This document shows, piece after piece, positions 33,341 through 42,474 of a DNA stretch of 64,000 nucleotides. A model generated the notes under the pieces. It made no database searches and was not told the origin of the DNA. It saw only the letters and a program-made list of their open reading frames with translations. Source of the DNA: Prosthecobacter debontii. GTDB lineage: Bacteria; Verrucomicrobiota; Verrucomicrobiia; Verrucomicrobiales; Verrucomicrobiaceae. The first letter of the stretch is position 1. The number at the start of each line of letters is the position of its first letter. The DNA lies in NCBI RefSeq assembly GCF_900167535.1, contig NZ_FUYE01000002.1:248001-312000 (forward strand). Direction: 5' to 3'. Made by a program: the position numbers and the translations under genes.

Positions 33341-34480
33341 TTGACGACTGCCTCCATTCCAAAACCTGCCGTCCCAGTTTCGCTCCTGGGCCTGACCCCA
33401 CCCGAAATCACTTCATTGATGGCGGAGATGGGTGAGCCTGCCTTCCGTGCCAAGCAGGTGATCGAGTGGACTTTCACCAAACGCGCCGAGAGCATTGAGG
33501 CGATGTCGAATCTCTCCAAGGCTCTGCGACAGAACTTGGCTGAGAAATTCGTCACCCGCACGATGAAGATCGCCACCGTGACGGGGTCCAAGGACACCAC
33601 ACGCAAGTTTCTCCTGAAGCTGCACGATGGCCGGTTTGTGGAAACCGTGCTCATCCCCGCCAACCCCGCCCTGTATGGGGAAGCTTCTGACCGCCACACC
33701 CTCTGTGTCTCCAGTCAGGTGGGCTGTGCCTATGACTGTAAATTTTGCGCCAGCGGTCTGGCCGGATTCACCCGCAACCTGACGGCTGCCGAGATCGTGG
33801 AGCAGATCGTCCAAGTGGAAGCCTACGCCCAAGAGCGCGTGGATAACCTCGTCTTCATGGGCATGGGTGAGCCCCTGGCGAACTATGGCCATGTCACCAA
33901 AGCCATTGAGATCCTCAATGCCGAGTGGGGCATCGGCATCGGTGCCCGCCACATGACCGTGAGCACCAGTGGTGTGGCTCCGCAGATCAAGAAACTGGCG
34001 GACTTCCCGCTTCAGATTCGCCTCGCCATCTCCCTGCATGGAGCCAGCGACGAAGTGCGTAACAAGATCATGCCGGTCAACCAAAAGTATAACCTCGATG
34101 AACTCTTCGCGGCTTTGGCTTACTGGCGCTCCAAACGCAAGCAGCACATCACCTTTGAATACATCCTCATTCAGGATGTGAACGATGGCATTGATCAAGC
34201 GCATCGCCTAGCCAAACGCGCCAAAGGCCTGGAGGCCAAAGTCAATCTCATCCCCTACAACACGGTCGAAGGCCTGCCCTGGGTGCGCCCGACCGAGAAG
34301 CATCAGGATGAGTTCCAAGACGTGCTGCTGAATGCCGGGGTGAAAGCCACCCTGCGCCGCGAGAAAGGTCACGACATCGCCGCCGCCTGCGGTCAACTCC
34401 GCCTGCGCCAAGAAACCGAATTGGGCATCATCGAATCCCCCATTCCAGCCAAGCGCATCACGATCAGCGCAGGAGCGTGA
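33341..34480 (+). CDS. rlmN: 23S rRNA (adenine-2503-C2)-methyltransferase, radical SAM
   Basis: A 379-residue enzyme that methylates A2503 of 23S rRNA and A37 of some tRNAs. The radical-SAM cluster motif C129-x3-C133-x2-C136 is in GCAYDCKFCASG. The two mechanistic Cys are C122 (TLCVSSQVG) and C350 (HDIAAACGQLRLR). GMGEPLANY follows the cluster, as in the family. The start is a TTG at 33341; the first in-frame ATG would cut into the conserved N-terminal domain, so TTG is preferred. The gene lies 9 bp after an unknown gene. Confidence 0.96.
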   Translation: MTTASIPKPAVPVSLLGLTPPEITSLMAEMGEPAFRAKQVIEWTFTKRAESIEAMSNLSKALRQNLAEKFVTRTMKIATVTGSKDTTRKFLLKLHDGRFVETVLIPANPALYGEASDRHTLCVSSQVGCAYDCKFCASGLAGFTRNLTAAEIVEQIVQVEAYAQERVDNLVFMGMGEPLANYGHVTKAIEILNAEWGIGIGARHMTVSTSGVAPQIKKLADFPLQIRLAISLHGASDEVRNKIMPVNQKYNLDELFAALAYWRSKRKQHITFEYILIQDVNDGIDQAHRLAKRAKGLEAKVNLIPYNTVEGLPWVRPTEKHQDEFQDVLLNAGVKATLRREKGHDIAAACGQLRLRQETELGIIESPIPAKRITISAGA

Positions 34481-34753
34481 GGGTGGGAGAATGCTGGATC
34501 GGTGGATGATTGGATAGCGCCGGGCCCTGAGCGTTATCGTTCCCCGTTGTCCAGAGATATCACCTTGAGTCAGCGATGGCAGATCCCCGCGGTCCCAAGA
34601 ATCGTTCGGCCGCAGCCGCCTTCCATTCAACGGATGCTCCCCTCCCTTTCCCGCCCCCTTCCCACGATTCTCAGATTCGAGATTGAGTTGCCTTTATATT
34701 TTGGTAAAGTTGAATGTCTTTTTTGCTGAGTTAATCCTCGCTTCCCGAATTCC

Positions 34754-37492
34754 ATGGCTGCTGAACTCGCTAAATCCCGACCTGCCCGTGGCCGCGTGCA
34801 GGAGAAAGAAAGCCCCTGGAACGACGCCATCGGTATCGCCATGCTTGTCCTGGCGGCCATGTATCTCTTGGCGCTCGTTTCGTATGATCCCATGGATCTG
34901 CCGAGCTGGTTTTGGCTTAGCGTCACGGATCAACCGAACGCGGTGGTGAAAAATTTCGTCGGGCGTTTCGGGGCCATGGGGGCCGGTTTATCCCTGTATC
35001 TGGCCGGGATGGCGATTTACCTTTTACCCATCAGCATGACTTGGTTTGGCGTCTGCAAGCTGGCATCGAACCTGAAAGTCACGGGCCGCTCCTGGTTGGG
35101 CGTGGCTTTGATGGTCATCTCCATGGCCGCGATTTTTGAGGTGCAGGACATCCTCAATCAACGGGATAACATCACCCCGCTAGGCGGCGGTGGCGGCTTC
35201 GGATATCTGATTGGTGGCAGCATCTTAGCCAATCTTCTGGGCAGCGTCGGCTCCACCGTGGTGCTGGCGGGGGTTTACGCCGTCGGCTTTTTCCTGGCCA
35301 GCGGCATCCATCCACTCCAGGCCATCCAGGATATCCGCATGGAGATCACCCAGGCCTGGGAGACTTGGCAGATCCGTAAGGAACTGGCTGCCCGTGGAGT
35401 CGAGCCGGAGACCTCTGCGGTGTCTGCCTCCCCCTCACGCCGCCGAAAAACCACAGCGGACAAAGCCGATACCGTGCCGGCAGGCCCCTTGGTCACGCCC
35501 GAGCTAGGCCTGACCTTTGAGGCTCCGAAACCCAAAATCATCGACTCCTCCGCCAACCGCGAACATACCGAGAACAAGGACAAACCCCGCCTCTCGGAAG
35601 TCTGGGAAAAGAAACGCGCCCAAAAGCTGGAGCAGGCCCCGCATGGCACCTTGGGCAGCTTAGCCGTGCGCTTCAAAGACTACAAACTGCCGGAGCTGGA
35701 CCTCCTCTCCTGGCCCGATGAATCTCAGCGGAAACCGACAGACACTCGTGAACTCCTGGCCATTCAGGAGACGATCGTCAAGGCACTCGCCAGCTTTAAC
35801 GTCAAGGTGGAAGCTGGCGACATCACCCGCGGCCCTTCCATCACCCGCTACGAAGTGCGACCTGTGGACGGCCTACGTGTGGCCCGCATCGCTGCACTGG
35901 ATGACGACATCGCACGCGCTACCTGTGCGGAGAGGATCAATATCCTGGCTCCTATCCCTGGGAAGGACACCGTCGGCATTGAGCTGGCCAACCGGGACAA
36001 AGTCGCCGTGCCTATTCGTGAACTTTTGGAAGATGAAGTCTTCGCCAATGGCAAGGCCAAGCTGCCCATTGCGCTGGGGAAAGATGTGTATGGCAAGACC
36101 ATCATCGGTGACCTCGCTGCCATGCCGCACCTCCTGGTCGCCGGGGCTACAGGATCGGGTAAATCCGTCTGCATCAATGGCATCATCACCAGTCTGCTAT
36201 GCCGGTTTGCCCCAGATGAACTGCGCTTCATCATGATCGACCCCAAGGTGGTGGAAATGCAAAACTACGCCGACCTGCCCCACCTGGCCTTGCCCGTGGT
36301 AACCGACCCCAAAAAAGCCCTGCTCGCCTTGCGCTGGGTCGTGCGGGAGATGGAAAGCCGTTACCAAATGTTTGCCCAAGAAGGCTGCCGAAACTTCGAG
36401 ACCTTCAACAACCGCAACCGCAAACGAGCCGCCGCTAACGAGGCCCGCAAAGCCGCAGCGGCTGCCGCCCAGACTGTCATCCCGGCCAATGAAGTTGAGA
36501 CGGAGATCGAGGCGGACATGGAAACCGAAGCCGCTCCTCCACCCCCACCTTCCCGCACACCACGCAAGGCCGCCGCAGGTAAGGATGACTCCCGTGTGTC
36601 TGCCGCCTTTGCCAAAGCCGCCGCCGCGGCGGATCACCTCGTGGATGGCACCACCCCACCCTGGGATGACATGGATCAAAGCAATGAGGCCGACATGGAT
36701 GTCGAGACCGACGCAGATGCTGAGAATGAAGCCACCGAGCTGCCCGTAGATCAGCACGGCAACTGGATCGGCGATTCCCTCCCGCCTCAACCGAAGGTGC
36801 GCAGCCAGGAATTCATCATCCCGGATACCCTGCCCTACATCGTCGTTATCATCGACGAATTGGCCGATCTCATGCAGACTGCCCCGGCGGATATTGAGGT
36901 CGCCATTGCCCGCATCACCCAAATGGCCCGTGCCGCTGGCATTCACCTCATCGTGGCCACCCAGACCCCACGTGCCGACGTCATCACCGGCGTCATCAAG
37001 GCCAACATCCCCACCCGCATCGCCTTCCAGGTCTCCAGCGCGCTGGACAGTCGCGTGATCCTGGATCGCAAAGGTGCTGAGAATCTCGTCGGCAAAGGGG
37101 ACATGCTGTATGTGCCCCCCGGTGGTGCCCAGCCCATCCGTAGCCAGGGTGCCCTCGTCACCGACGATGAAATCCACGCCGTGGTGGAGCGCTGCGCAGA
37201 ACAGGGCAAACCCATCTTTGACGTGAAAGTGGATGACGAGACCGGCGAAATGGGCGGTGACGACGACGATGATAACGGCGGTGTCAGCAGCGAGGAGGAG
37301 CAAACTTTGGAGCGTTGCCTTGAAGTCATCCGTCAGGAGAAAAAAGCCTCCACCAGCCTATTTCAGCGCCGCCTCAAACTTGGTTACGGGCGCGCTGCGC
37401 GCATGATGGACATCCTCGAAGATCGCGGCATCATCGGCCCAGGCGAGGGTGCCAAGCCGCGCGAGATCCTCGTGGATATGGATATGATTTGA
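34754..37492 (+). CDS. ftsK: FtsK/SpoIIIE DNA translocase with an unusual insertion in the motor
   Basis: A 912-residue membrane-anchored DNA pump for chromosome segregation at the septum. The N-terminal part (about 22-190) holds four to five membrane helices. The motor starts near 330, with Walker A GATGSGKS (464-471) and FIMIDPKVVEMQNY after it. Walker B is VVIIDELADLM (697-707). Between them, at about 553-685, sits a low-complexity insertion of some 130 residues rich in Ala, Glu, Pro and Asp. FtsK-beta motifs resume with QTPRADVITGVIKANIPTRIAF. The C-terminal gamma winged helix (TSLFQRRLKLGYGRAARMMDILE) recognises KOPS sites. Most FtsK proteins have no such insertion. Confidence 0.94.
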   Translation: MAAELAKSRPARGRVQEKESPWNDAIGIAMLVLAAMYLLALVSYDPMDLPSWFWLSVTDQPNAVVKNFVGRFGAMGAGLSLYLAGMAIYLLPISMTWFGVCKLASNLKVTGRSWLGVALMVISMAAIFEVQDILNQRDNITPLGGGGGFGYLIGGSILANLLGSVGSTVVLAGVYAVGFFLASGIHPLQAIQDIRMEITQAWETWQIRKELAARGVEPETSAVSASPSRRRKTTADKADTVPAGPLVTPELGLTFEAPKPKIIDSSANREHTENKDKPRLSEVWEKKRAQKLEQAPHGTLGSLAVRFKDYKLPELDLLSWPDESQRKPTDTRELLAIQETIVKALASFNVKVEAGDITRGPSITRYEVRPVDGLRVARIAALDDDIARATCAERINILAPIPGKDTVGIELANRDKVAVPIRELLEDEVFANGKAKLPIALGKDVYGKTIIGDLAAMPHLLVAGATGSGKSVCINGIITSLLCRFAPDELRFIMIDPKVVEMQNYADLPHLALPVVTDPKKALLALRWVVREMESRYQMFAQEGCRNFETFNNRNRKRAAANEARKAAAAAAQTVIPANEVETEIEADMETEAAPPPPPSRTPRKAAAGKDDSRVSAAFAKAAAAADHLVDGTTPPWDDMDQSNEADMDVETDADAENEATELPVDQHGNWIGDSLPPQPKVRSQEFIIPDTLPYIVVIIDELADLMQTAPADIEVAIARITQMARAAGIHLIVATQTPRADVITGVIKANIPTRIAFQVSSALDSRVILDRKGAENLVGKGDMLYVPPGGAQPIRSQGALVTDDEIHAVVERCAEQGKPIFDVKVDDETGEMGGDDDDDNGGVSSEEEQTLERCLEVIRQEKKASTSLFQRRLKLGYGRAARMMDILEDRGIIGPGEGAKPREILVDMDMI

Positions 37493-37738
37493 ACTGGAAT
37501 AGAGCCATCAGAGCGGGCCGTGCATGATTCCCTGCAAGGTCTCATCAAGGCGTTGGAAGAGGTCGTGATGGCGCGAAAAGCGAGAGAATCGGATGCCGTG
37601 CCGCACTTTTCAAAAGCGATGGCTTGAAAAAAATCTGTCATTTTCGGAAAGTCAGGCACGCGGTGCGGTGCACCTTTGCGAACAAAGTTGGCGACAAAGG
37701 CGAACTTGCGCCATACTGCGTGTCCTGAAACACCTGTC

Positions 37739-39703
37739 ATGACCGAATCCGAAGCGACTCCCGAAGAAACACCAACGCCAAAACCCGCTGGGCTGGTGGA
37801 CCTTTCTGACCTGCGCATGATGCCCGCTTGGGTTTCAGGCATGAGCGCACCTAGTAACCTCAATAAGTTTGAGGACCGGGAAGAGCGTCGACCACGCCGC
37901 GAAGGTGGCGGTGGGCGAGATCGTTTTCAGGGTGATCGCCGTAGTGGTCCCCCACCACGCCGTGATGGGGGTGGTTTCGTCGGTGGCCAAAACCGTGATC
38001 GTGGCGAGTTCCGTCCGCGCCGTGATGGCCCACCAGGGCAAGGCCCCGGTGGCCCCCGCAGAGATCGTGATGATCGAGGTGGTCCTCGCCGGTTTGGCGA
38101 TCGGGATCGTGGTCACGGAGATCGCCCACAACGCGAGTGGGTAGAAATCCCAAAGGATATCAAGGTGGTGATCGAGCCCGAGGACAAGTCGTCGGAGGCC
38201 TTGGCCAATCACATCCGCACCAGCGGGCATGCCTTCAGCATGTTCGATGCCGCTCGCCTCGTGCTAGCGGAAGGAGATCGTTTCCACGTCCGTTTCACTT
38301 GTGCTGCCGAACGCCCAACGGGCCTGTTTGTAACCCAGGCCGATGGCGGCCTTTTCCTGAGCCGCGAAGAAGCGCTCAGCCATGTCCTGCGCGGCGCCGC
38401 CATCGATTCTTACTACAAGATCGAAGAGGTGGAATTGGAAGAGCCTAAGGGCGACTTCAAGAGCATCGGCGTTTGTGGCCTCACTGGAGAATTGCTTGGC
38501 CCACCGAGCCACCACAGCTATCAAAGCACCCTGTTGCGTCTGCATCGCGAGCGCTTTGCCCACATGTCTCTGGATGACTACAAGCGCCGCGTGCGCACGG
38601 AGGTGAATCCTGACCTCGTCGCCCAGTGGAAAGAGAGCCAGAAGAAGGGTCAGCGCTGGATTTACATCAAAGATCAACCGGAAGATGCCGAGCCGGTGGT
38701 GCTCAACAGCCGTGCGGAAATGGAGGCCCACTTCCGCCGCACGCACAGTGAAGATGCCGTCATCGAAGGGCGTGAAGTCGTCATCCCCGGCAGCCAAGAG
38801 AAAGGCAAGCTCACCCACATCCTCGGCATCATGATGCGTCACGCCGTGGAAGGCGCGCGCAAGCATCTCTTTGAAATGTCTCAGAAGCTCGGTGGCATCT
38901 TCGAGCGCCGTGGCCTGAAGCTCTTCAAGCGCCGTGCCGGCAAGCTCTTTGTGAGCCGAGTGAAGCCTCGTGCCGTGGACCCAGGCGTGGTGTTTTCTGA
39001 GCGAGTTTCCAAGATCGTCGAGGTTTTGAAAACCACTCCGGGTATGCCTCTCGCCAAGCTGGTGGAATCAATTGTGCCAGGCGCAGCTCCGATCCCCGAA
39101 GGCGAAGCCAAACCCCAGCTTTCTGAAGAACAAATCTCGGTCCTCAAGGACCTGCGTTGGCTGACCAATGAAGGCTATGTCATCGAATACAGCGATGGCA
39201 TGGTGTTTTTAGGCGTCCAGGGAGAGCCTCATCCTGCGAAGGATAAGGAACCCCCAGCCAAGGACAAAGCCATGTCAGAAACAGCCCCAGAACCCACCGC
39301 TACGGCTCTCACCGCATTGCCCGACAACGAGGAGAGCAACGGTGCCGCTGAAGCCGCCACAGCTACAGATGCGACTCCATCCGAAGTAGCCGCCGACGAG
39401 GTTGAAGCCCCAGTGGACGATGAAATTTCCGGCTTCGGGGCTACCGAAGGTTTCACCATCGAATCTCTGGAGGAGATCAATGAACCTGTAGAAGGCCCTT
39501 CCACCGACGATCTCGATCCCGAAGACAGCGTGCAAGACCTCGTCCAAGGTGAAGATGGCCCGGAAGCCGTCGGTCGGAACCAGATCAACGATACCGCTGC
39601 GCCGGAAATCGAACCTGAAGAAGACACACTCGAAGAGGAGCCCATCGCCCCAGAAATGCCTGTGGTGCACGATGACTCCAGCGATGAAGAAAAGGCTAAC
39701 TGA
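37739..39703 (+). CDS. Large protein with an Arg/Gly-rich N terminus and acidic C terminus, unknown function
   Basis: A protein of about 654 residues from ATG 37739 (MTESEATPEETPTP). Residues about 50-130 are a disordered Arg/Gly/Asp-rich tract with repeated RRDG, DRG and GGPRR units, typical of RNA-binding tails. A conserved-looking globular region follows (about 135-510: EIPKDIKVVIEPEDKSSEALANHI, SGHAFSMFDAARLVLAEGDRFHVRF, LTHILGIMMRHAVEGARKHLFEMSQKL in part). The last 130 residues are strongly acidic and Ala/Glu-rich. I do not recognise a domain; a role with RNA or ribosomes is only inferred from the RG tract. The frame stays open up to 37676, but ATG 37739 is the natural start. Confidence 0.8.
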   Translation: MTESEATPEETPTPKPAGLVDLSDLRMMPAWVSGMSAPSNLNKFEDREERRPRREGGGGRDRFQGDRRSGPPPRRDGGGFVGGQNRDRGEFRPRRDGPPGQGPGGPRRDRDDRGGPRRFGDRDRGHGDRPQREWVEIPKDIKVVIEPEDKSSEALANHIRTSGHAFSMFDAARLVLAEGDRFHVRFTCAAERPTGLFVTQADGGLFLSREEALSHVLRGAAIDSYYKIEEVELEEPKGDFKSIGVCGLTGELLGPPSHHSYQSTLLRLHRERFAHMSLDDYKRRVRTEVNPDLVAQWKESQKKGQRWIYIKDQPEDAEPVVLNSRAEMEAHFRRTHSEDAVIEGREVVIPGSQEKGKLTHILGIMMRHAVEGARKHLFEMSQKLGGIFERRGLKLFKRRAGKLFVSRVKPRAVDPGVVFSERVSKIVEVLKTTPGMPLAKLVESIVPGAAPIPEGEAKPQLSEEQISVLKDLRWLTNEGYVIEYSDGMVFLGVQGEPHPAKDKEPPAKDKAMSETAPEPTATALTALPDNEESNGAAEAATATDATPSEVAADEVEAPVDDEISGFGATEGFTIESLEEINEPVEGPSTDDLDPEDSVQDLVQGEDGPEAVGRNQINDTAAPEIEPEEDTLEEEPIAPEMPVVHDDSSDEEKAN

Positions 39704-39730
39704 GGTCACTTCTCTCACAGCTTTATACCC

Positions 39731-39994
39731 CAAGGAGTGACGGCAGCCTGCCGTCATGTTGAGGTCAGAGTGGCTTCACGCCTTGAAGGCACACTCCAGC
39801 GATATGGTCAGCACACTCTGTGTGTGCGGGATACCGCTCCGGAGTCTGAGCGAGACGTGATTTCCTCCAATCCTGAAATCTCCCAAGCTCCAGACATCCC
39901 TTGGCATAGGCTTCCGGAGTTACCGTCTCGTCTGGCTTGCCAGGTGGCGCTCCGCCCACGGAGGGTCCGGGCCACTTTGAGGGGTCACTCCTTG
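39731..39994. repeat. MITE-like element with 11-bp terminal inverted repeats
   Basis: CAAGGAGTGAC at 39731-39741 and its exact reverse complement GTCACTCCTTG at 39984-39994 bound a 264-bp non-coding segment. A second perfect hairpin, TGACGGCAG-C-CTGCCGTCA, lies at 39738-39756, and CACACTCTGTGTGTG near 39811 is another small palindrome. No ORF inside is convincing. It fills almost the whole gap between the Arg/Gly-rich protein gene and tsaC. Only one copy is present in this window, so mobility is unproven. Confidence 0.5.
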
Positions 39995-40028
39995 CATTCG
40001 CCCTGATCGTATTGGATCATGCAGGTTC

Positions 40029-41066
40029 ATGTCCACCCCCATCCTGCCGACCGATCAGCCGCCGCTCATGCACCACGCCGTGGAGGAGGCGGTTCGTCTT
40101 CTGCAATCGGGCGAGGTTGTCGCCCTGCCCACTGAAACGGTCTATGGACTGGCGGCCGATGCGCTGAATCCCCAAGCCGTCGCCAAAATCTTCGAAGCCA
40201 AGGAGCGCCCAACCTTCGACCCGCTCATTGTCCATCTACCGGACAAGAAGCTGCTCGATACCGTGGCCGAAGTCCCTGAGGACGTAAAAAAGGTGGTGAC
40301 CCGTTTGATCGAACGCTTTTGGCCCGGTCCACTGACCCTGCTCTTGCCAAAAAAACCGTGCGTGCCTGACCTCGTCACCGCAGGCCTGCCCACCGTGGCG
40401 GTGCGGGTGAGCAACAACCCAGTTTTCAAACGTGTCGCCCAGGCCCTGAACAAGCCGATTGCCGCACCGAGTGCCAATCGTTTTGGCTCCATCAGCCCCA
40501 CCTCGGCCAATGCCGTGCTAGCAGAGTTGGATGGCCGTATCCCGCTCATTCTGGATGGCGGTGCCTGCCTGCATGGCCTGGAGTCCACCATCATCAAGGT
40601 GGAACCCGGCACGCCCAAGGCCCTCATCACCGTCCTGCGTCCAGGACCGATCACCATTGAGGATCTGAAACTGTATGCCAAGGTGCAGCGCGTCACCAAA
40701 ACGCTCTTGGATGAAGCCAGCGAAGCCCCCGGCCAGCTCGCCTCCCACTACGCCCCACGCACGCCGCTGCGCCTGCTCAGCAAGCCCTCGGACTTCACCC
40801 CTGAAGAAGGCAGGCGCTACGCCCTCATGAGCTATCGCGGTGAGGAGAAAGACGGCTATGTTGATCTGGCCGATTGGGAGCAGATGATGATCCTCAGCCC
40901 GGGGAATGGCAAGCTGCCTGAGGCGGCCGTGCGTTTCTTTTACGTGCTGCGTGAGTTGGATAAACTTGGTGTGGATGAGATCATCGCCGAGCCGATGCTG
41001 GAGCACGGCATGGGTGCGGCCATGATGGATAAACTGCGCCGCGCTTCCGTTCGTCCTTCCCGTTAG
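40029..41066 (+). CDS. tsaC: L-threonylcarbamoyladenylate synthase (Sua5/TsaC type)
   Basis: A 345-residue long-form Sua5 protein that makes threonylcarbamoyl-AMP from Thr, bicarbonate and ATP for the t6A37 tRNA modification. The YrdC domain (about 15-205) has EVVALPTETVYGLAADA, KERPTFDPLIVHL, RFWPGPLTLLLPKK, VAVRVSNNPVFKRV and PIAAPSANRFGSISPTSA. The C-terminal Sua5 domain starts after LASHYAPRTPLRLL (about 235-250) and runs to the end. It is translationally close to tsaD (3 bp gap), and the two enzymes act in succession in t6A synthesis. Confidence 0.95.
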   Translation: MSTPILPTDQPPLMHHAVEEAVRLLQSGEVVALPTETVYGLAADALNPQAVAKIFEAKERPTFDPLIVHLPDKKLLDTVAEVPEDVKKVVTRLIERFWPGPLTLLLPKKPCVPDLVTAGLPTVAVRVSNNPVFKRVAQALNKPIAAPSANRFGSISPTSANAVLAELDGRIPLILDGGACLHGLESTIIKVEPGTPKALITVLRPGPITIEDLKLYAKVQRVTKTLLDEASEAPGQLASHYAPRTPLRLLSKPSDFTPEEGRRYALMSYRGEEKDGYVDLADWEQMMILSPGNGKLPEAAVRFFYVLRELDKLGVDEIIAEPMLEHGMGAAMMDKLRRASVRPSR

Positions 41067-41069
41067 GCC

Positions 41070-42071
41070 ATGCCCATCCTCGCCCTCGAATCCTCCTGCG
41101 ACGAAACCGCCGCGGCCATTTGCACGCCGGAGGGCACCCTGCTGGCCTCACGCATCGCCTCCCAGGCGGAGATCCATCGTCGGTATGGCGGCGTGGTGCC
41201 GGAGGTGGCCTCGCGCAATCACATCCTGCATGTGCGCCCCTTGGTGCAGGAGGTTTTGGAAGAAGCTGGCCTAGCTCTGGGCGAGATCACCGCCTTTGCC
41301 GCCACCAGCGGGCCGGGGCTTGTGAGTTCCTTGCTCATCGGCACCAGCATGGCCAAGGCTCTGGCGGTGGCCGAAAAGAAACCCTTCCTAGCCGTCAATC
41401 ACATGGAAGGCCACCTGCTTTCTCCCTTCATGGGCGGGCAAGGTCCTGTGCGCCCCAGCGTGGCCCTCATCGTCAGTGGTGGCCACACCATGCTCGTGCA
41501 GGTCAAATCGGTCGGTGAATACATTTTGTTAGGCCGGACGCGCGATGATGCAGCGGGCGAAGCCTTCGACAAAGTGGCCAAGATGATCGGCCTGCCCTAT
41601 CCCGGCGGACCGGAGATCGATAAGCAAGCGCGCCAGGGGAACCCACGCGCCTTTGCCTTTCCACGCAGTTTCATGGATGGGGAGAGTTTGGAATTCAGCT
41701 TCAGCGGACTCAAAACTGCGGTGCTCTACGAACTGCCCAAGCTGAACTTGGAAGACCCGACCGTGTTGGCCGATGTCTGTGCCAGCGTGCAGGAGGCCAT
41801 CATTGAGGTTTTGGTGGAAAAACTCGTCCTCGCAGCTCGCCAAACCGGTGAAACTCTGGTGACCGTCAGCGGTGGCGTAAGCTGCAATCGTGGTCTGCGG
41901 GAAAAACTGATGGCGCGCTGTGAGAAGGAAAAGCTCACACTGCTGCTCGCTAAACCAGACCTCTGCACAGACAACGCCGGCATGATCGCTTATGCAGCCT
42001 CGCAGCGCTTTCAGTTAGGCCAAAGCTCTGCCCTAGAAGCGGATGTGGACCCGAATTTAGCGCTGGTTTGA
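41070..42071 (+). CDS. tsaD: tRNA N6-adenosine threonylcarbamoyltransferase
   Basis: A 333-residue Kae1/TsaD protein that transfers the threonylcarbamoyl group to A37 of ANN-decoding tRNAs. It starts MPILALESSCDETAAAI. Metal ligands H111 and H115 lie in NHMEGHLL; SGGHTMLVQV and the late SGGVSCNRGLREKL and LCTDNAGMIAYAA are family motifs. The start follows tsaC by 3 bp and the stop precedes the ATL gene by 4 bp. TsaB and TsaE, the other partners, are not in this window. Confidence 0.96.
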   Translation: MPILALESSCDETAAAICTPEGTLLASRIASQAEIHRRYGGVVPEVASRNHILHVRPLVQEVLEEAGLALGEITAFAATSGPGLVSSLLIGTSMAKALAVAEKKPFLAVNHMEGHLLSPFMGGQGPVRPSVALIVSGGHTMLVQVKSVGEYILLGRTRDDAAGEAFDKVAKMIGLPYPGGPEIDKQARQGNPRAFAFPRSFMDGESLEFSFSGLKTAVLYELPKLNLEDPTVLADVCASVQEAIIEVLVEKLVLAARQTGETLVTVSGGVSCNRGLREKLMARCEKEKLTLLLAKPDLCTDNAGMIAYAASQRFQLGQSSALEADVDPNLALV

Positions 42072-42075
42072 TGTT

Positions 42076-42444
42076 ATGGCCAAGCCCAAGTCTCTCGCCG
42101 CCACTCGCATTCGTGCTGAAGTCATCCGGCTAGTGGGCCTGATTCCTGGCGGCAAATTCACCACTTACGGTTCCATTGCCATTCACATGAACGTCGCCGC
42201 GCTGCACGTCTCCAGCGTGATGAGTCGATTGACGGACGAAGAATCGAAGACCCTCCCGTGGCATCGGGTGGTAGGAGCCGACGCACGAATTAGCCCCAAG
42301 ATGAACGCCGAGCTTGCAGTCCTTCAACGAAAGCGTCTGGAACAAGAAGGATTTCACCTCGATGCCCAAGGATACATCCAGGATGCCGATTCACACTTCC
42401 ACGTCGTCGGTTTACGCCGAAGCATTCGCTGGAGCGATCCCTGA
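42076..42444 (+). CDS. Alkyltransferase-like (ATL) DNA-lesion-binding protein
   Basis: A 122-residue protein related to the C-terminal domain of O6-alkylguanine-DNA alkyltransferases. The active-site PCHR is replaced by P61-W62-H63-R64 (LPWHRVVGADARIS), so it cannot accept alkyl groups. ATL proteins with PWHR bind O6-alkylguanine, flip it out and hand it to nucleotide-excision repair. The DNA-binding region has IPGGKFTTYGSIA and the Arg-finger-like SVMSRLTDEESKTL. It lies 4 bp after tsaD in the same operon, which seems a chance pairing. Confidence 0.9.
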   Translation: MAKPKSLAATRIRAEVIRLVGLIPGGKFTTYGSIAIHMNVAALHVSSVMSRLTDEESKTLPWHRVVGADARISPKMNAELAVLQRKRLEQEGFHLDAQGYIQDADSHFHVVGLRRSIRWSDP

Positions 42445-42474
42445 GCGGTAGCGCCTAACCAAAAACGCGTTACC

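Noticed and set aside
34684-34710. Candidate promoter TTGAGT/TAAAGT before ftsK
   Set aside because: The spacer is 15 bp and both boxes are weak; not better than chance.
36197-37303. 368-residue minus-strand ORF opposite ftsK
   Set aside because: Antisense shadow of the FtsK motor; Gly/His/Val-rich with no motif.
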